Below are positions 63,474 to 64,000 of a stretch of DNA of 64,000 nucleotides, in pieces. Each line of letters begins with the position of its first letter. Positions within the stretch are counted from its first letter, which is position 1. Below the pieces are notes generated by a model, which saw nothing but the letters and a program-made list of their open reading frames with translations, did not search any database and was not told where the DNA came from. The DNA is taken from NCBI RefSeq assembly GCF_019195455.1, contig NZ_JAIMBW010000001.1, positions 868,001 to 932,000 of the forward strand, read 5' to 3'. The DNA comes from Gymnodinialimonas phycosphaerae. Lineage in GTDB: Bacteria > Pseudomonadota > Alphaproteobacteria > Rhodobacterales > Rhodobacteraceae. A program made the translations under genes and the position numbers.

Positions 63474-63530
63474 AAAAAAAACCGCGCCAGTGCGGCGCGG
63501 CCAGTTGACAGGGAGGAAGTCAACACCGGC
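63474..63530 (-). ncRNA. Putative anti-Shine-Dalgarno ('cuckoo'-type) small RNA
   Basis: On the minus strand: a hairpin GTTGAC / GTCAAC (63524-63519 with 63509-63504) exposing the loop TTCCTCCCT, followed 3 nt later by a perfect 7-bp GC hairpin CCGCGCC / GGCGCGG (63500-63494 with 63488-63482) and eight T (63481-63474). A CCUCC-containing loop plus strong terminator is the layout described for cuckoo RNAs of Rhodobacter and relatives. The 5' end is not determined; it may lie further right, up to about 63600. Confidence 0.6.
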
Positions 63531-63621
63531 CATGTGGCGCGGTGATGAACTCACTCTGGCGCGTAAAGGTTAAAAATGTATTGTTCCGCGAAGAAAAACT
63601 ACAACCGGGGACACGAGAGTT

Positions 63622-64000
63622 ATGGCGGAACAAGGTGAAAGCGGGATTTTCGTGGGCGGCGGCGGGCCGGACTACGGGTTGGCTCAGGTCCTACGCCCCG
63701 ACTACGCGAACCGCCACGGGCTGATCGCGGGCGCTACGGGCACAGGCAAGACGGTGACGCTGCAGATCCTGGCCGAAAGCTTCTCGGCCATGGGCGTGCC
63801 GGTGGTGCTCTCGGACGTCAAGGGCGACCTCTCGGGCCTGGCCCAGGCCGGGACCGAGTCGTTCAAGCTCCATGGGGCGTTCACCGAACGGGCCACCAGG
63901 ATCAACTTCACCGACTACGTGTATCGCGCGTTCCCAGTCACCTTCTGGGATCTTTTCGGCCAACAAGGCCACCCCGTACGCACCACGGTAGCCGAGATGG
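63622..64000 (+). CDS. HerA-like ATPase, DUF853 family (partial)
   Basis: The first 126 residues of a helicase-HerA-like protein, cut by the right edge. The Walker A motif GATGTGKT is at residues 37-44, within [50 protein letters not shown], and [34 protein letters not shown] follows as in the DUF853 family. Its role (DNA translocation or other motor activity) is not established for this group. Confidence 0.88.
   Translation, partial: MAEQGESGIFVGGGGPDYGLAQVLRPDYANRHGLIAGATGTGKTVTLQILAESFSAMGVPVVLSDVKGDLSGLAQAGTESFKLHGAFTERATRINFTDYVYRAFPVTFWDLFGQQGHPVRTTVAEM

Overview
The window looks like a chromosomal segment of a marine Rhodobacteraceae (Roseobacter-group) alphaproteobacterium. The GC-rich codon use, the trimethylamine monooxygenase / TMAO demethylase / N-methylglutamate gene set, the rhizobial-type rhamnose operon, the IalB-family protein and the lpxD-acp-fabF string all fit that group. 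No tools were run: functions come from protein motifs, family lengths and gene context.

Region 1 (1-26.8 kb) is a near-complete methylated-amine catabolic cluster. A TMAO/betaine-type binding protein (tmoX-like, cut by the window edge) is followed by N-methylglutamate dehydrogenase (mgdABCD), two regulators (GlxA/AraC type and XRE-cupin), dimethylamine monooxygenase (dmmDABC), an ammonium transporter with a 72-residue partner, N-methylglutamate synthase (mgsABC), gmaS, tmm, and tdm. tdm is coupled to a truncated haemoglobin gene and two secreted-protein genes. folD and fhs complete C1 oxidation. Flow: TMA -> TMAO (Tmm) -> DMA + formaldehyde (Tdm) -> MMA (Dmm) -> gamma-glutamylmethylamide (GmaS) -> N-methylglutamate (Mgs) -> glutamate + C1-tetrahydrofolate (Mgd). 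A 14-bp motif resembling TTCCTAAnrGGcAA lies in front of almost every transcription unit of this cluster and nowhere else that I noticed; it is a candidate shared operator.

Region 2 (26.8-39.4 kb) holds a gene-poor stretch, a DUF2189 membrane protein, and a complete L-rhamnose uptake/catabolism locus in the rhizobial order rhaRSTPQUK (minus strand), divergent from rhaD-rhaI.

Region 3 (39.5-43.1 kb) is a graveyard of mobile elements: an interrupted tyrosine recombinase, an IS110 stub, a decayed IS3 copy and a second integrase remnant. It lies against the 5' end of dusA, a known integration hotspot. tRNA-Arg(CCG) and three imperfect tandem repeats follow.

Region 4 (43.2-53.9 kb) is the strangest part. 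It is a same-strand block of envelope proteins: a broken ferric-reductase-like gene, a four-CxxCH cytochrome with a C-terminal DUF4384-like domain, an OmpA-type protein, and three secreted caspase-fold proteins carrying a repeated two-cysteine module, Sel1 repeats, a peptidoglycan-binding domain or a glycan-binding beta-sandwich. Several of these genes are cut by isolated in-frame TAA/TAG codons, with well-preserved coding sequence continuing in the same frame.

Region 5 (53.9-64 kb) is housekeeping: an Ldh-family dehydrogenase, a PfkB kinase, msrAB, a Tat-exported DUF882 protein, an L,D-transpeptidase, lpxD-acp-fabF, an IalB-family protein, a probable anti-Shine-Dalgarno ('cuckoo'-type) small RNA, and the start of a HerA-like ATPase cut by the window edge.
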